From NCBI GenBank assembly GCA_036346155.1, contig JARFIY010000248.1, positions 5,025,001 to 5,089,000 on the forward strand: 64,000 nucleotides of DNA, given 5' to 3'. Made by a program: the position numbers and the translations under genes. Of this stretch, positions 12,251 through 24,700 are shown one piece after another. Source of the stretch: Sinelater perroti (taxonomy: Eukaryota > Arthropoda > Insecta > Coleoptera > Elateridae). Position 1 is the first letter of the stretch. Every line of letters starts with the position of its first letter. The notes below the pieces were generated by a model, which ran no database searches, had not been told where the DNA came from, and was given only the letters and a program-made list of their open reading frames with translations.

Positions 12251-12535
12251 TAGTATAAACTATAACTTTCAGTTAATTTGATATGTTTGTTTCCCGTTTT
12301 TTTTGTTTTGTTGATTACTATGAGGTTTATTTTCTTGTTTGTTAATTTTTCTGTTAATTTTATTTCTTTTCCATTTAATGATGTTGCGTTACGTGTAGCT
12401 ATTTTTATTTTTAACTCTTATTTATTTAATTTTTATTGTTTATCTTTCTTTATTAGTTTTTTTGTACGGCTAGTTCCGGTTCTTTTTCTCATTTGTTCCT
12501 CTAGTACATTTAATTCCGGAGATCTACTATTATTT

Positions 12536-12567
12536 TTACTTTCCTTATCCTATAATAAGGAAAGTAA
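12536..12567. repeat. 13-bp perfect inverted repeat, 6-nt loop
   Basis: Arms 12536-12548 and 12555-12567 are exact reverse complements around CCTATA. The right arm motif AATAAGGAAAGT recurs near 12842-12853, so the pair may mark the borders of an interspersed repeat at about 12538-12870 that contains a CTGTCGGTCTGCCAGTAAAC segment and looks like a dispersed insect repeat. Confidence 0.55.
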
Positions 12568-13329
12568 TGTAATCGGCGGAAATTTGACCTACCCAGTTTT
12601 CACATTTCTGGACGAAATTTAGCCCCAGGACACCAAAAAAGTTGGTTTGAGCCATTGGTTCGTGTGTGTATGTCTGTCGGTCTGCCAGTAAACAGGATAT
12701 CTCGAGAACCGTAAGAGCTAGAGACTTGAAATTTGGTATGCAAGTTACTTGTGGATAGCGCACGCAGTTTTAAAATAACATGTTCTGGGGCGAGAGCAGC
12801 GCAGGGCCGAGACGATGAACCCGGTATAATATATAATAATAGAATAAGGAAAGTCGTGTGATGTTCACACCAGATTTTTTATTTTATTTTCTCTGATGCT
12901 TTTTATGTTGTTTCCCTATTGCTTTGTAATTGTTAAAGATTGTCACCCGATTCAACACCTTGGAGATTACATCCTTCCTGTGTCCGTATTATTGTTTTGT
13001 GTGTAATAAAGTTTTCATTAAAGATTAATCGTATTCGAAATTTTGTTGTTTTCGTTTCGCGATTTGCAGTAGGGCCCGGTTGTCTCGTCTCGAGGATAGT
13101 CTCGCATCAGTACGTTGTAATTTCATCCTTAATTCCAAACCTACTTTAGTTCTAATTGCTGTAGGATGTTTACTTTTCTTATATTGCCCGTCTTACCGTC
13201 ACTCTTAACTTTTTTTAGGCGCTAGGTAGACTGTACTTGGAGCAAAATTGACACATGTATCTTCAAGTTCGTCTAGGGTCGTAATTTTTAAAAATTTTGA
13301 TCAAAGTTGGTAGTAGACTAATTGATCTA

Positions 13330-13480
13330 TAGGAGGTGACGTCTGCGGTTGGTTTTCTAGGCCTGAGTATTAATGTAATTGTGACGCCTTTCACATGTTT
13401 TGGAAAATTAAATAAGTAAGAAATTTGACATTTTTTCTAGTAGCTCTCGCAATACTCTACGTATTATTAGGTTTTAACCA
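13330..13480 (-). mobile_element. jockey-type LINE fragment (RT finger motif)
   Basis: The minus strand reads VKGVTITLILRPRKPTADV followed by TSYRSISLL, which is the conserved LINE segment normally read as ...IPKPGK....SYRPISLL. Only this stretch is recognisable. Confidence 0.6.
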
Positions 13481-13701
13481 GATAAATTGCATGGATTTAG
13501 TTCCAGCGCAATTATAGCCTTGATCGCAGAGTCTAAAAATAGAAAAAATATATTCCTATTCAAAGTACATACTGTTTGGAGGACAGTAAATAAATTACGT
13601 AAAGGCCATCTACTAGCATGATACTTAACATTATAGCAATTATTGTATGAGTGTAGCAGTGCATCAATTTTTGGTAGATGACAACGTTTTAAGTATAACG
13701 A

Positions 13702-13704
13702 TAT

Positions 13705-13760
<56 letters not shown>
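13702..13760. repeat. compound (CA)n(TA)n microsatellite
   Basis: A short CA run (about 13705-13717) passes directly into an AT run of about 44 bp ending at 13760. Confidence 0.95.
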
Positions 13761-13762
<2 letters not shown>

Positions 13763-13799
13763 CTATATTTTGCGTCACTTAAATGGTCGGCAGGTATGT

Positions 13800-16700
13800 T
13801 TATAATATGATATTTTAAATATTAATTTGACCCTAAAGTTATGTTATATTAAACAAACGTTAGCATATCAGTGTGCAGTAGTAGGAAATTTGGTAGTAAG
13901 TAAGGTGATAATAAAGTAAAATTGAATCTTGATTTTTTAAAATAACAATTTTGTTTTTCAACAATGTTTCATTGTATGTCATCGTGTTATTAATGTAGGC
14001 TTTTTTAAAACTGTAAAAATGGGTTAATGACGACTCTATTATTTTATGGGAGATCTAAATTGGTAATTTTAAAAACAATAAAATTTACTAGTTTGAAGAT
14101 TATAACACACAAAGGTTAAATTTAAAGTCTAATGTGTCAAATTTTACCAGTACCCCTATAAATTTAAGTCAGGCACGTTATCGCGTTTATTGTGTTTTAA
14201 TTTTACTTCTAAACGGTTTGAATATGTTTTCTTTTCTTTAAGCAATCGACTAAAAATACTTTTTGAAAACTTTAAAAAAGAGTTGTTTTAACATTTCTAG
14301 CCGATAAAATAACGTAATCGTTGTCGTCACTTTGAATACTGATTTGACTCAGAACTGTAGTTGTACACCCAAGTTTTGCTCGTGGTCACGAATCAATTTT
14401 GAGGACTACAGTTAAACATCGTTAAAACTACTTTAAAATTTCTTTGCGTGCGTTTTTGGCAATTAACACCGCACCACATAATTTTCCAAGGATATCCTTT
14501 TGTGCAACTTCTACTCGGTGGTCTTCCATGGTAAGGCTATAACTTTCTTTAAATCTGATTTAAATCCTTTATGGTAATTTCAATCTAACGGAAAAAAATT
14601 CTTTTCTAACTGTTGTATCATAAGGAATGCATTATTTTTGGCTGAAATTTAGCCTAAAAGTTTTCATAGACCAACGCGTTGTTATTTTATTACCTACTTT
14701 AGAGATGGAACAAAATGCCAAGTTAGTATTTTACTCATAACTATTATTAGTTGGGAAATCATAACGTGGAATATATAAGGATTGATCGTCAAGAAAAAAG
14801 GAGTAGAACAAGTCTTAGCATAGTTAGGATGTAACATAGCGGTAATTACCAAAACCAAAAATAAATTAGAAGGTACCCAAAAGTTACAAAATATGTGAAG
14901 ATATATAGCGGTGTAAATATTGAGACGATAGCTGCAACGGGAGTTATAATCCTGATACATAACAAATATTCCGATAGTGTACAAAGCTACAAACACATTA
15001 TCGGACGTATCGTAAGTATGATTTTGAAAATAAATAGCGGATATACGACGAAGAAAAAACAATACATAATAAAAACTATTGCTTGATGATAACAGAAAAC
15101 TTAAATGCAAGAGTAAGAAATAAAAAACACCACCAATGTATCCACATAATACAATAAATCATAAGGCTCTTGTGGCAGATATTAGAAATATTATCAAGGA
15201 ACTGCTTGCAAAATGTGTACCGTAAACTCACTATGCATGAATTTATCGGATGATGACGATTATCGTACTCTCACAAAATTTTAGTTTAATAATGGAATTT
15301 AATATTATACCTTTCAAGACCCCAACTTAAACCTTTGTCAGTGTTAATGGTTAATTATCACTAAATACTGATAAAATTAAAAATGAGTTATAAATACTGC
15401 CAGTTATCAATGTAATACGTCTACTGACAAAAGGTAATGACTACACTGAATGACTTATGTTGTTCTTGTGTTGGAGGTCTAAGATTGCCACAAATAATTG
15501 CCAAAGTCGATGATATGGTGATAGTCGTCGGACAAGTAAAAGTGTTCAAATTATTGGTGGACAGAAGTACCTCAACTGAAGCAGTTTACTTCATTTTGCA
15601 TAATAACGTATCTATGAAGCATTTTTATATAAGAGGAATACTGTGTCTGCTCACTTTAGAGCAAAAGTGAACATTACCCAATTTTTTGTAAGTTTTTGAA
15701 ACGAACCCAATGAATTTTTATGACATTTTGTGACCGAATAAAAGCTGGATAAATGGAATTGAAACATTATCTCAAAACGATGAAAGTAAGAAAATAAAAA
15801 GGGTACAAAAATAAAGAAAACCAGACCACCCACTACAAAGATCACGTTGGCAATTTTTTGAGGTGCAAAATGTTCCTTAAAAGGGAAAAAGTAATTTCTG
15901 ACAAAGAGTAGGCAAAAGTGTTAAAGAGGTTGAAACGAATAATTGCAGACATACATCCTGAAACAGCTAAAAAAGCGTTGTTCCGCTATCATAACACAGT
16001 GAACTAAAATAAGATTTGAATTTTTTTACGTCCGCGTTATTCTCCTAACCTAATTCTCTTGGTTTACTAAAGCTTAAAACCTTCCTGATTGAAAAAAATT
16101 GGATCAAACGAAGAAGAATGTGTTAAAAATGAATTTTAAGCGACTCGAAGAAACCTGTTACAAAAAAACCTCAAGTCCGAAGGCACTTTCGGACATGTAT
16201 GTTGGACTTTGACAAGACTGCGTTGAAGAGTAAAATATTATATGAGCCTTAAATTGCTGTCTTTAATATTAAATTAATTTACTCAATAAACTATGCAACA
16301 CAACTTATAATGCATAGCAAAAAGCAGTGATTTGTACTCTGATATTTAAACAAAATTCTGTGACCCAATGCTGCTAACTTTGTATGGGTATTCAAAGCAG
16401 TTTCTGTTGATAATTGTCTATTTTCATATCTGCGGACACAGCATTACATAAATGACATACTACCTTTTTTTGATTTGTTCTAGCAATGCCATTTAGTAGC
16501 ATCACGTGGCATTATAATGTATCTACAACAAATTCGTGCGTACCCATTTTAATCTGCGATTCAACTGGCGTTTCTAGAGGAACCACACATCATCGAACGC
16601 CCGAAATGAACTAATTAATTTTCAATTAAGCAAATGCGCAGTGATTTGTTTATTCGTCGTACTACATGACTACTGAATTTTCGTTTACAATAAAATTATT

Positions 16701-17540
16701 AAAATATTGTTTTACGTAACTCTTTTTTATTCTAATACTTAAGTATTAAGTATTTGATCTTCATTTACATTGGAACTATATGATAAACAGTGTTCTCTTC
16801 AAAAATATCAAATTAAGCTTTTATATGCGTTCATTTGCATAAGCACATAACATTTGCATGATAACTTTTTTGTGCTAAGCATTTTCTATTTATTATTAAA
16901 GGAAACATCCTTGATATTTAAATTGAGTTTTAGTTGGATTTTTTTTATAGCTAGAATACACTTTTCCACCTTTTTGATATTTTTGGATCACCTTGAAATA
17001 CGTAATATTTTTGGACGTTCAAACTTCAAACAGTATATTAAGTTACGAATTTTTAAAAATTTAAATTGTTTAAATTTTTTTGATTGTACTGTCACTTTTA
17101 GTGGTTTGTTTTGCTTTTATTTAATTTATTGTTAATTGCTCTACCTTATAACGTGGGCCACAATTAAGTAATATCGAAAGCGATGTGTAATCTGTATTTG
17201 CGCAAATAAATTCAACCCAGCTCAAGATGGAGCTTCTACGCTAAAAAATGCATAGCTTAGACTTTAGTAAGAAAATCTAAATATACCGGGTACTCTTCAG
17301 TTTAAACATAGCCTTGTCGTTAGATGTAGGGCTATACAAGAGTCGTTGTTTTTCTAGTTATATGTGTGACTCTTCAAAAACAAATGTCTACCAGGATTGT
17401 CTCATTGTTAACAACACTTCAAATGTTGTGCGACCTTTCACTCTCATGTACACCCCTGTTCCTCATTTGATATTTCCCTCTCTTTTACAGAAAGTAATCA
17501 TCAGTATCATAATCTAGATATTGGATTATTAAACGTAAAT
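13800..17540. other. spacer without a recognised gene
   Basis: AT-rich. The longest frame is a hydrophobic one of 138 codons on the minus strand (15110-14694), with several candidate membrane-spanning stretches; I cannot assign it and it may be chance or a chemoreceptor relic. A second frame, 15437-15670 on the plus strand, shows no motif. Confidence 0.4.
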
Positions 17541-17544
17541 TAAA

Positions 17545-17690
17545 TAGATGCGAAGGCTTTCACGGCCGGTGTTATGGTGCATTGTGTGGTTGGTTCTCGG
17601 GTTGTAAGGCCGTGGTCGGCGTTCAGAAACTCTTGACATTTCGTCCACAACTGCGGCGGACATCTTCTGAAGAAAATCTCCTAAAAACTT
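17545..17690 (-). mobile_element. conserved insect repeat, possibly Penelope-type terminal sequence
   Basis: The segment around GGCTTTCACGGCCGG, GGTTGTAAGGCCGTGGTC and the hairpin GTCC...GGAC followed by CGAAATGTC resembles a repeat type I associate with Penelope-like elements and similar retroelements in arthropods. The minus strand carries a hairpin bounded by CAGAAGA and GAAA, reminiscent of a hammerhead core but imperfect. The assignment is from memory of the pattern only. Confidence 0.35.
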
Positions 17691-17715
17691 TTACCAAATG
17701 CTATTGATAATAATA

Positions 17716-18418
17716 CGTGTATAAATAAGTTCTGAGCTTTTTTCTGCAAAATTAAAAACAAACAAAAAAAGCTTAAGTATCAAAGTATTCTCCGTTGGCA
17801 TCGATGACCTTTTGCCATCTTTCGGGTAGCTTGCGAATTCCCTGGTGATAGAAGCTCACCGGCTTCGAGACGATAAAGTTATCGATGCATTTTCGGACTT
17901 CTTCTTCTGTTTTGAAGTGCGTATCAGCCAAGTGATGCTGTAACGACCGGAATAAATGATAATCGGAAGGGGCCATGTCTGGGCTATACGCCGCATGTGG
18001 GAGAAGTTCCCAGCCTAACGCGTCTGCAGCTCATCCGTGTCAAATGTTTGAGGGCGTCCAACGCGTGGTTGACCTTCGAGACTAAACTCTCCTCCGCGAA
18101 ATCTTTGGTACCACTTTTTGCACGTTGCATGACTTACAGCATTCTCACCATATGCAGCACAAATCATTTCGGTGGCTTCAGCAGCGTTTTTCTTAAGATG
18201 AAACGCGAAGTGGATGGAAAATCGAATATGCTCTTTTGTGATTGTCATCGTGAACACAGCTGATTATTGAGGTTATGTGCATCAAACGCCAAATCGCATG
18301 ATGTTTCGAAAGACCAAATGTCATTGCTTTAAAACCGCAAGAGGGCGGACTAATACTTTACATGTAAACGGTGATTTGCGTCATGTGAAATCTAAAGCTG
18401 AGAACTTATTTATACACC
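17716..18418 (-). mobile_element. internally deleted mariner (Mos1-like) transposon, about 700 bp
   Basis: Inverted ends GTGTATAAATAAGTTCT (left, from 17717) and its near-complement at the right (ending about 18417) bound the element, with TA on both outer sides (17714-17715 and 18419-18420), the mariner target duplication. Inside, the minus strand encodes the transposase N-terminus from 18257 (KEHIRFSIHFAFH...AAEATEMICAAYGE, CKKWYQRFRGGEFSLEGQPR), stops at 18015, and resumes one frame over with LGWELLPHAAYSPDMAPSDY and the normal C-terminus ending EYFDT at 17773. The middle of the protein, with the first two Asp of the DD34D triad, is missing. A complete mariner is about 1.3 kb, so roughly 600 bp is gone and the copy could only move with help. 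Confidence 0.9.
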
Positions 18419-18435
18419 TATTATGTCTAATATAA

Positions 18436-18436
18436 T

Positions 18437-18511
<75 letters not shown>
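18436..18511. repeat. compound (CA)n(TA)n(GA)n(G)10 microsatellite
   Basis: Four simple tracts in a row: CA (about 18436-18459), TA (to about 18479), GA (to about 18502), then ten G. Confidence 0.95.
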
Positions 18512-18514
18512 TAA

Positions 18515-19580
18515 ATTTTAGAAAAGTCTGAAGACCAGAGTGTGGTCTACGTTAGACTTTAAAAACCCATAAGACAAACAACCTGTAGAGTTGCCTTATC
18601 TTTTAACTTTTAGCACATCGTACTTCTCTAAACTTATTATATTATACTCTATGATTACGTCTTTACATTTACTCTCTCACGAATATAGAACAGTACAATG
18701 GCACAAAACATCTTGTAAAAACCTTTTCAAATAAGTTAGTTGTAAGAAGTCTAATATTGTTATCTTAAGAGAGCCCAAACTTTAATTTTACAAAGAAAGT
18801 TTAACAATATTTAATTTTAGGTGATTATTCTACTTTGATGCTACATACTCAAACTAATGATCTTAAAATTTCCTTCAAGAAAAATTTACATCAAATATTA
18901 GATATTTTCCTCTGTCGTAGAGTTGGAAGACTTTTGGTGGATTTAATTAATGAGTAATTAACACAATTTACCCATATTCTATTAACCTTAAAAATTGCCC
19001 CTTATTATGCCCCTATTCAGGACCAATCAACACAAAATTTCAGAATGTACGGATATCGTTACTGAAAATGAAAAACAAAAGAGAAACAGAGATAACCTGA
19101 GTTTCTTAGATTACGACACTGGAATAACATTTCTACTTTGTTTACCGTTTATACCAAAATGATCTAGAAATACTTACAATGGCTATGGGTAATTCTAATA
19201 AGAAATTGAGTCGAAGGGGGAAAAAGTTAGTTACACATGATAATAAGAAAATTGATACAGACTGGACGAAGGAAAAATCACTTAAATGTAAAAGTTCTCA
19301 CTATGGTTTCGCTGATTAAATGAAACATTTAAGAACTGAAGTGTAATAAATATAATAAAAAACAATAGAAAATTACTAATCCCACTACATGATTTCTTTA
19401 TGACCGAGAAACAAATTCACTATCAGGCAAAAATTTTATTTATCAGATTTTTCATGCTATTTATGACTTACTAATATTTAATAGCGGGCCCATAGTCGTA
19501 CCAAGCTTATGGTACGTAAAGAAATTTTTTAAAATTCGTTGATTCTGCAAACAATTCTATCAGAAATAGCAATACGCCTT
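18515..19580. other. spacer, no recognised gene
   Basis: No open frame with a recognisable motif; may include the decayed upstream part of the LINE fragment that follows. Confidence 0.4.
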
Positions 19581-19589
19581 TGAAGTTCT

Positions 19590-19790
19590 CTTATGAGTAG
19601 CATATATTCAATCTATCCAGCACACAGACCTTGACAACATACTTCATTTAGAGGATTTAATAAATCAACTACTGCCACCATGTCTTCTTCTAGGGAACTT
19701 TAACTCTCATAACCTGCTTTGGGGTTTAACATATCAATGTCATCAAAGATTTTGTCGACCGTTCCCATTAAAAGATTTGACAAGATTTGA
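19590..19790 (+). mobile_element. jockey-type LINE fragment (endonuclease motif)
   Basis: The plus strand reads DLDNILHLEDLINQLLPP then CLLLGNFNSHNLLWG, matching the exonuclease-endonuclease-phosphatase motif ...LPPPFLLLGDFNAHNPLWG of jockey-type ORF2, with the catalytic Asp changed to Asn. Confidence 0.65.
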
Positions 19791-19899
19791 CTTACCCGTT
19801 GATGAGTACTATGTCATTCTTTTAACTGAAATTAGTTTGTCGTCGGTGAGAGAATATACTATACGTTTATTTTATTTTGTATTTCGTCTTAACTAGTAA

Positions 19900-21700
19900 T
19901 GCTGCGGCGCTTTTTGTATGTTCTTCTTTTGGCACACCACTGTAAAGAAGTGCAAAGCCATCTATTTTTTACATCTGTATCTTGATAAAAATTATGATAT
20001 CGATGCTTAATTTCTTTATTTTGCACACATTATCGGTTATTTTTGTTCTAACACCTTGTAGACTATACGTTATCGCACTCATTATTGTTTTCCATTACCT
20101 TCTTTGTGGTTGAGTTATTTAATTTAAGTTCTAACACTCCAAATTGACGTTTTTTTTGCATTTTTGGTTATTTGTATGGGCGATGGGGTTCCAGCCTACC
20201 TTGCGCAAACCCCCAACCTAAAAACCAACAAGACTAGTTTAAGGGTGTTATTTCCTTAGATAAGTAACCAACTAAGGGACATATCTTTTCTACAAATATA
20301 ATTCTTTCGCTTTTTATTGTCGTTATAATTTATTCATTCTACTTTGCCACCAGAACCGCTGACCTTATTTTTTCTGTAATCTTACAGGGTACTATCAGAT
20401 GGGTCAACTTGTTACCCTTCAAATTCACAGCTTTCCAACACGACTTGGTACAAGCTTTGACGGATATTACCTGTCTATGTTAGGTAGAATTCTACTAAAA
20501 AAACATTGTTCAGGTGTATTTATCAGATCTACTTGCTCATCAGAGCAGGTTATTATAATATATCTTCCAAAGCAATGTTTGTAATGATCATGGCTTATAG
20601 CCTACTTGGTGAATTTGTGTTTCTTATTAGACTCTTAATTGTAAAAAGGTCAGCAGTTGTAAAACATTAGTATGACACAACCTTCAACATTATTTCTTTT
20701 ACCAAGATTTGTCAAAATATCACCATTCCTATTTGCAGGCACAGTTTTTTGGGTGAAAAATTGTAAGTATTTTTTATATCGCACCAATATATAATTCCGT
20801 GCTGTTAAATGAATCCGCTTACTGATTGATTGAGATGAGTTAACTGCAGCAGCAAACTGGTTTCATCACTCTCTTCTGGGGCGTCTTTTTATTCAAAACT
20901 AATTATAGATCTATTAGCAGACGTTTCACCATCAAAAACTCATAATTAGAATTTTCAAATTTGTCATCAATTTTATTAATTTTATTTTTTATTTTTTTCA
21001 GTAAGATGTCTTTGGTTTATGCTAAAAGTGTTAAGAATAATGTATATTGATGAGACAAGTTAAAATAAAAAATACTGGTAAAATATATGTGTCTCGTTAC
21101 GTTTATTCATGTATATAATAATTTTACAATACTCTAAGTTCAATTCTGAGTTCATATGCCTGGTGGGTGGCCTACTCATTCATTAAAATAAGCAAATACC
21201 TGCTTTCTTTTCTTTTCAGTTGTCTAAGACGCGGTCTTGCTATATCTCCCATATTAGAGATGATGTGCGATGATAGGGCAACAAAAGCAAACATATGAAA
21301 ACCTTAACTTCTTAATTCTTATACCATGATTGGTATAAGCATATTACACTAGCATTACAGCACACAATTCTTTCAAACCATACAAAATTATATTTTTGTT
21401 ACAGAAATATAGTTTCTATACACAGCGACATGTGGTAGATTACAAAACAGAACTTAATGTAAATGAGCAATCTATACTTCTATTTTGAAATTAGGCGAAA
21501 ATACATAAAGAAATTATAAATACTGGTGGGGTAGCTACATATTGTTCCAAAGTCTGTATTTCAACCGACAGAATTTCTTGAATGTATCTACCTCATTAGA
21601 CATAAAAATGTTTAGTGAAAATGGAACATTCGATTACATAATTTTTGATTAACCTTTTCTACCATAGGAAAGCGCTAATAACTAATACACATTGTAACAT
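19900..21700. other. spacer without a recognised gene
   Basis: AT-rich sequence downstream of esterase B (which is on the minus strand). No supported coding motif and no clear AATAAA near the esterase B stop. Confidence 0.4.
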
Positions 21701-21716
21701 AATTCTAAAAATTTTA

Positions 21717-24700
21717 CTATATAACAAATTCAGTCCTAATAGGCAACTCTCTCCACAGTTTTTTCCTTTCAGGAAATAAGTCTTTTTCCATACTGATGTC
21801 ATTGTAACTTTTTATATGGTAATATTCAAATTTCTCTGACTGAACGGGATTCCACTTCACAGGAATTACAGAGCCGACTTCTGGAGTTGGATTACTAAAC
21901 ATTATGAAATGTAATAATATTTTTTTTTAGTTTTCTTAAGTATGATGTACCCTGTTCTGGCGAAATTTGTCCACAGCGTAGTCATAAGTTCCGTAACCTT
22001 CTCATCCGATTCACTTGGCGTATAGGAAGGGAAGATTAATTTAAGCTTAAATAAATAGAGCAGTTCATCTGTATGGCAGACACCTAAACCAAACCTTCTA
22101 TTAACTTTAACAAATTGGGGTGTATTAGTTTATACCGTAATTATTGATTGGATCATACACCGTACTGTAACTGGTGGATCCACGGTACGCAAACAAATAC
22201 TGGTAAATTGGTTTCGATGAATACTTAAAATGTAGTTGTAGAGTTTTATCTACTCCCCATAGAAAGAATCCGTCGGTATACAACTAAAAATTATTATTGT
22301 AAAAACAATTAATCTAAAAAACTACTTACGTACATCTGTAAGTTGCAATTTGGTGGAATTATTAATCCCTTTATCACCAAAATAAAATGTTTTTATTTTT
22401 TCGCTAAGATTGCCATCGTTGGAGTTGTTAACTGAGAAAGTCAAGTAGAACAATTTGTGGAAGTTATCGTTCACCCTTTGTAACAGTTTGGAATTTTTGC
22501 TATAACCTGTAACATTACGGGCTATAGTATGGTGCTTTCCTGTTTAACATTATGCTAACCCGCAGTTTTATAGGCACCCTCTTGTGCTACCATACCTACC
22601 ATGAGAGGAATGTTTGCTAATTTTCCAGACATGGCTGTCTTAATTGGATCTTCAGTTAAGAATGCCTCTTGGTGGTTTGGCTCTACTACTATTCTGAATG
22701 GTAGTGTTGTGTCGTTATCAGATCCCTAAAATTAGCTTATTTCAAGTACACAAACGTACAGTATCAAAACTTGAATAGTCATATATCATAAAAGCTTCAG
22801 ACATTATAACTGAGTAAAAAATGGCGAGATTTGATTAGATATTTTCTAAAACATTTATCATAATTTTTAAAAATCACTACTATACGATGAGCTTCATTAT
22901 TATTTATTTATAATGATATCAACGATTTCTTAAGTTTCCAGTTATTCGGTGGCATACAAAAAACATCAACAAGAAATAAGGCAGATAGGGTTTGATAAGC
23001 AATTGACGGTTTCAGTAATTTTGAAAGTTCTACATCCATTCAGATTGCAGTCAGTGGAAAAGTCTTAAGAGTTTTGTTATCAAAAAATTTATTCAGAACA
23101 ATACTTTGTTATGACTTTTCAGTATGTCTTTCGGGCGCGTTTTTAACTTGACTTCGGATCCGATACAATATTGACTTTGTTGTGAGTAGGGAACTTTAAA
23201 AGTATTGGACCTGTAGTAAGAAAATGAGAAAGAAGCTTTGAGAGTGCGGGAACAACGAAAAACGTCGATGTAGTAGGACGATTAATTTTCTCTGAGGTTA
23301 CCTGTGCGAAAATACGCCGTCGTTTTAAATTCGTCTTTTTTCATTTACACAAGAAGTTTTCGAACGTGATTGGAAAAATACTTTAAAAAATGTGTGTAAA
23401 TATCTTGGAAAGCGTGTCGCTTGACGCAGTTGCTTTTTTCTGTCGAGAAGAGCATTTATCCTTGTCGGGATGCGTTAATAAAAAAAATTTTGTTACTGGA
23501 GTGATAACAACCCATAAGATATCAATAAGTGGTAAAGGAAGGAGGGCTATGTGTTATTCTTACTTCCAATTGATATGTGCAAATGATTTGACAATTTTTG
23601 GAACTCTAACTGATAAACGTTTGGTTTCTACAGATTGGAGACACAGCTCGTATGTTTCCTGGGTACTTAATCTTTTAAAGCAATAATCTTGCTTAGCCAA
23701 CCGCTCACTGGGTTTTGTCCCATGTCACTTCTTTCTATGGAGATAGTTTAAGCCTAAAATTTGCAAACATTGTCTTATGACCCTTTAAGCCATACAAAAT
23801 GCAATAGTTTAAGAAATCAGACCCAGAATACTACCCAACACATTGAGATAGAAATTTCACCTCCTGAGCTTCACTCTCTAGAAATAAATTTTGTGTATCT
23901 TCTACTATTGTTTTTTTTTTATTCAACCTAAAAAAGGAGACAGTTTTACTTTACTCGTATGTGGGGTACAGAATCTTTCACATTTTTTCACAAATTGAAT
24001 CTAGAGACAACAAACTTTTGTTGCATTTTTCTCTAATAATTTTATGAGTATTGTGTTTAAGGTTATGCAGCGATTATGACGAGATAAAGTAAGAGTTTGC
24101 GAGTAAAAGGTGTCATGTTCTATTTTGAGTAAAATTTGAGTTATTTTTTTATCATTAACTTTGAATCTATTAAATATGCTAACATTGTAGAATATTTGGA
24201 AAATGTTTGATAAAGTTTATATACAGATGGGTAATCTTTGGGGATAGTTCTGGGTTTTTAAAAAACTCTTGTATATTTCCTCTGTTTTATGCCTTCAATG
24301 ACAACACTAACTTTTAAATCTTCTCTTTAAACTGTTACGTTTGTAATGGAAACACTTATTTCTTATTTGCAAGTTTCATATGCGTACGGCATGTGCAACG
24401 ATGATCTATGCTATCTATAGTTTCAAAACTGAATATTCGTCCTTTTTAGAAATTTCCGGTGGTTCTTAATTTCTGACTGGCAATCAGGTTTAGTATTAGT
24501 TAGATAATTTTGGAGTAAATCTGGAAATTTACCGTCCACAACTTTTCTTTGGAATTTGCATAAAATGGTTATTGGCAATTTAATAATTATATAGATCTCC
24601 CTCATGCGTCAAGTCGATTCTCTGTTTACATAATTGTATAATCACAACATGTCGCAATATCTTGTGCTTTTAGCGAAGTAAATTGTTTACATTTGCTACT

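Noticed and set aside
11126..12622. Plus-strand Phe/Leu-rich frames
   Set aside because: Antisense shadows of the A-rich minus-strand LINE.
14694..15110. Hydrophobic minus-strand frame of 138 codons
   Set aside because: Looks membrane-like and faintly chemoreceptor-like, but AT-rich DNA often gives hydrophobic frames and no signature motif is visible.
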